From Nemopilema nomurai (lineage: Eukaryota; Cnidaria; Scyphozoa; Rhizostomeae; Rhizostomatidae), in assembly GCA_003864495.1 (NCBI GenBank), contig ML133428.1, forward strand, positions 2,361,009 through 2,425,008: a stretch of DNA of 64,000 bases, read 5' to 3'. The number at the start of each line of letters is the position of its first letter. Position 1 is the first letter of the stretch. A program made the position numbers and the translations under genes. This document shows positions 62,301 to 64,000 of this stretch, one piece after another. The notes beneath the pieces were generated by a model that saw nothing but the letters and a program-made list of their open reading frames with translations, was not told the DNA's origin and did no database searches.

Positions 62301-63230
62301 TGACAAATGACAAGTTTATTCTTCTTGCCCCTCCTAGCCCCTTGTTTTGACCCAGTTTTAACCACAATCAACGCTTATTGACATCCCCATGAATAAATGC
62401 CAATGCAAATCAACAATTGGATACCCCTTTTTCAACCCCACAGAAGCTTGTTGTTTTATTTGCATCCTTTACTCAAAGTTGGTAAAACTTCTACCTATGT
62501 ATATAATAGCAAATTCAATACAACCAATGTGAATTACTAATGCTTAATATACTGTAAATCAAATAATCAAAAATAGCCAGCGTTGCACACATATTCCATG
62601 CATAGATTACTGGTTTGATTAAACGATGCAAATTCTAAGATCTTGCTGATTTGGCATGGACTAGCTGGTTTTTAATCTATCTGGGCACAGTTGGAGAAAG
62701 GGTAAAATACAAGTCCTGCGGCAACATTCTGTTAATCATGCCAGCAATAGTTCTTATTTAAAAATAGAAATGAACGCATGCATACAAGCAAAGTCCATCA
62801 AAAGCAAAGTTCAGGGAGGTGAGATTACTCAACTTAGTCATCTCCCATTGGGATAAATTAAAATGTCACTAGCTGGCATGGACAAACTGTCTTTCAACAT
62901 ACATCAAGTCACTAACATACCACCAGCAACTTTGTCAATTCCTTAAGAAGAAGAGCTGTTTTGGTGAATATTGGTGGAGTCCGAAACTTTGTAATCTAGG
63001 CAAACCAGGGGAAAAGTAAAGAGAAACGAGAGGGTGCCCATGTAAGAGCACAAATGGGATTCCCATTCACCGTAGCTTGTAAGACTTTAAAAGAGATTCG
63101 TAGGCAACCACGTACCGATGTGTTCCGATAAAAACGTGACAAAGAATGGGACAACGAGATCATTGATGCCTTGGACGTAGCCACTCGCGGGATGTCGGAT
63201 GGCCCAGATGTACAGGACACGTTCGAAAAC
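53190..63230 (-). CDS. TBC1D22: TBC1D22-family Rab GTPase-activating protein, last six coding exons (5'-truncated by the window edge)
   Basis: Six exons, 666 nt, encode the C-terminal 221 residues and a TGA stop. They cover the second half of a TBC domain. The glutamine-finger motif GYVQGINDLVVPFF is present; the arginine-finger half lies beyond the right edge. FAFRWMNNLLMRELPLRC, IRLWDTY and the C-terminal YRLKFVFGDAPKHF are characteristic of TBC1D22 rather than other TBC proteins. TBC domains accelerate GTP hydrolysis by Rab GTPases, and TBC1D22 proteins are linked to the Golgi. All introns seen use GT-AG and phases are continuous. The last intron is 4.9 kb and carries a 101-bp satellite. 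Confidence 0.94.
53334..58279 (-). other. TBC1D22: TBC1D22 last intron (4.9 kb)
   Basis: It contains the 101-bp satellite (56107-56785) and a GC-rich patch at about 53450-53640 that resembles a degraded short transposon but lacks clear ends. An AT-rich region with TCATCA-type low complexity lies at about 57600-58100. No exon is recognised. Confidence 0.7.
56107..56785. repeat. 101-bp tandem satellite, six copies plus a degenerate seventh
   Basis: Units start AGCGTCCTCCACGAACACGA at 56107, 56208, 56309, 56410, 56510 and 56611, with a diverged copy at 56712. Spacing is 101, 101, 101, 100, 101 and 101 bp. Internal units are almost identical and the last is heavily mutated, indicating recent homogenisation in the centre. 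No stop-free frame runs through the array. Confidence 0.95.
58280..58375 (-). CDS. TBC1D22: TBC1D22 exon (end of TBC domain)
   Basis: A 96-nt exon reading AEPDGFAIFHLYVCAALLTR, then FSREMSHMFDFQ. The acceptor is ATTTCAG|GCT and the donor TTCCAG|GTAATT, both phase 0. It has no long reading frame of its own and was recovered by similarity. Confidence 0.92.
58811..58938 (-). CDS. TBC1D22: TBC1D22 exon (TBC domain)
   Basis: It reads EPLHKHIRQHNIDYLQFAF, then RWMNNLLMRELPLRC and IRLWDTYW. The acceptor is CTCCACAG|AA and the donor TATTGG|GTGAGT, phase 0 out. Confidence 0.94.
59497..59572 (-). CDS. TBC1D22: TBC1D22 exon (TBC domain)
   Basis: It reads DNYTFAQPGIQQKVNALSEL and ends VRRID, the DNYTFAQPGIQ motif being diagnostic. 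The acceptor is GTTGCAG|GAC and the donor GACG|GTATTC, phase 1 out. Confidence 0.93.
61953..62059 (-). CDS. TBC1D22: TBC1D22 exon (TBC domain)
   Basis: It reads EEEVETYDVNKVPKEILDSV, then EADTFWCMTKLLNGIQ, a strongly conserved TBC1D22 segment. The acceptor is CTTCTAG|AG and the donor ATCCAG|GTATTA, phase 0 out. Confidence 0.93.
62153..62221. repeat. 13-bp tandem repeat
   Basis: Five copies of CTGGCCCCTTGTT with one T-to-C variant, in a TBC1D22 intron. A related CCCCTAGCCCCTTGTTTTG occurs about 110 bp to the right. Confidence 0.88.
63116..63230 (-). CDS. TBC1D22: TBC1D22 exon (TBC domain, glutamine finger)
   Basis: It reads VFERVLYIWAIRHPASGYVQ then GINDLVVPFFVTFLSEHI. The YVQG glutamine supplies the catalytic glutamine in TBC proteins. 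The acceptor is CTTTTAG|GTT and the donor ATCG|GTACGT, leaving in phase 1. Confidence 0.93.
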
Positions 63231-64000
63231 CTAAAAGACACAAACAGACAATGCAAGTGTGGCTCGTAAAGATTTGATTTGCATTCTATTCGCATTAAGA
63301 TTGATTAAGAAGCACTCGGAAAAGTACCAATAGAGGACATTGGATTGTGAATGGGCACTAAACGAACAAAGGTTTAGTTTTCACTTAAATCATTGTTTTG
63401 GTTTTGTTATAAAGAATACGAATACATGTATTTCGTTTTATTCTGTTTGCTATTCCATGTGCAAAGTTCAGCCAGGCAGGGCCGTTATACAGATAGGCAA
63501 CTTTTGCGAAGGAATAAATATTGGTGTGGATGTCTCGATCCCTTTTGCAGTAAGTACTCCATATGTATGACATTTATTGTATTGTTGAACGTTTCCAATA
63601 TTGCAACTTCCCATGAGGATTGGCTCTTGATCTGTTGTTTATCATGAGGATGGGTTTTTGATAAGTTTTTTCCCATGAGGATGGGTTTTTGATCTGTTTT
63701 TTCCCATGTGGATGGGTTTTTTTTAAATCGGGTAAAGGACAAAGCAAAAGGTGCTAGAAACAACGGGGGCGTTGCCTATTTCACCTTTCTCTAGAAATAA
63801 GCACAACTTCTAGTGACGTAATCGTAGTATGTATGGGAATCCCCATGTACTAAAGAGATCAGCTGCTTCTTCTCAAAAACAGACCATCTCTATTCACTGT
63901 TAAGCAGTCGAACGATGCGTTTAGCGAGATGCGGCATCAATTGAAAATCGCTGTTTACACCAAGGGAAACCGTACCGGACACTGTTCTATTGGCACAAAA
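63231..64000 (-). other. TBC1D22: TBC1D22 intron at right edge
   Basis: No further TBC1D22 exon was found between the first visible acceptor and the window edge. It contains a short approximately 33-bp repeat at about 63609-63725. Confidence 0.6.
63609..63725. repeat. About 33-bp tandem repeat, four degenerate copies
   Basis: Four units with core CATGAGGATGGGTTTTTGAT, each followed by a T-rich spacer, start near 63609, 63642, 63672 and 63705. Non-coding. Confidence 0.8.

Overview
This window is animal nuclear DNA: AT-rich, intron-dense and scattered with small transposons and minisatellites. It carries three recognisable genes, all on the minus strand. I rebuilt their exons by hand from translated similarity, splice consensus and codon-phase continuity. 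The gene families are pan-metazoan. The compact introns, low GC and high-copy short inverted-repeat elements fit an early-branching marine invertebrate such as an anthozoan cnidarian, but that placement is inference.

Layout, left to right. Positions 1-497 are an intron filled with a 41-bp tandem repeat. Positions 498-17088 hold twelve coding exons of a MAGI-family scaffold, with domain order PDZ0, short guanylate-kinase-like, WW, WW, PDZ1, PDZ2, PDZ3; its 3' end, with PDZ4 and PDZ5, lies beyond the left edge. Positions 17089-23978 are intergenic. Positions 23979-48578 hold a complete laminin beta-chain gene of 26 coding exons, whose reading frame closes exactly at 1789 residues, the usual length for the family. 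Positions 48579-53189 are intergenic. Positions 53190-63230 hold the last six coding exons of a TBC1D22-type Rab GTPase-activating protein; its 5' end lies beyond the right edge.

The proteins act in different places: laminin beta in the basement membrane, MAGI at the cytoplasmic face of cell junctions, and TBC1D22 in Golgi or vesicle traffic. Laminin and MAGI both serve epithelial organisation, but nothing in the sequence shows co-regulation. Each gene appears to be an independent transcription unit.

The non-coding sequence holds two clear terminal-inverted-repeat elements (6094-6391 and 30597-30882), a third hairpin-like element (38684-38825), several minisatellites (41-bp, 63-bp, 101-bp and others) and one unidentified, stop-interrupted coding-like remnant inside laminin intron 1. 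The most notable gene-structure points are three GC-AG introns in the laminin gene, an open in-frame 63-bp repeat array directly behind a laminin exon, and a coding REPA repeat in MAGI. I found no prokaryotic-type system, CRISPR array, rRNA or tRNA.
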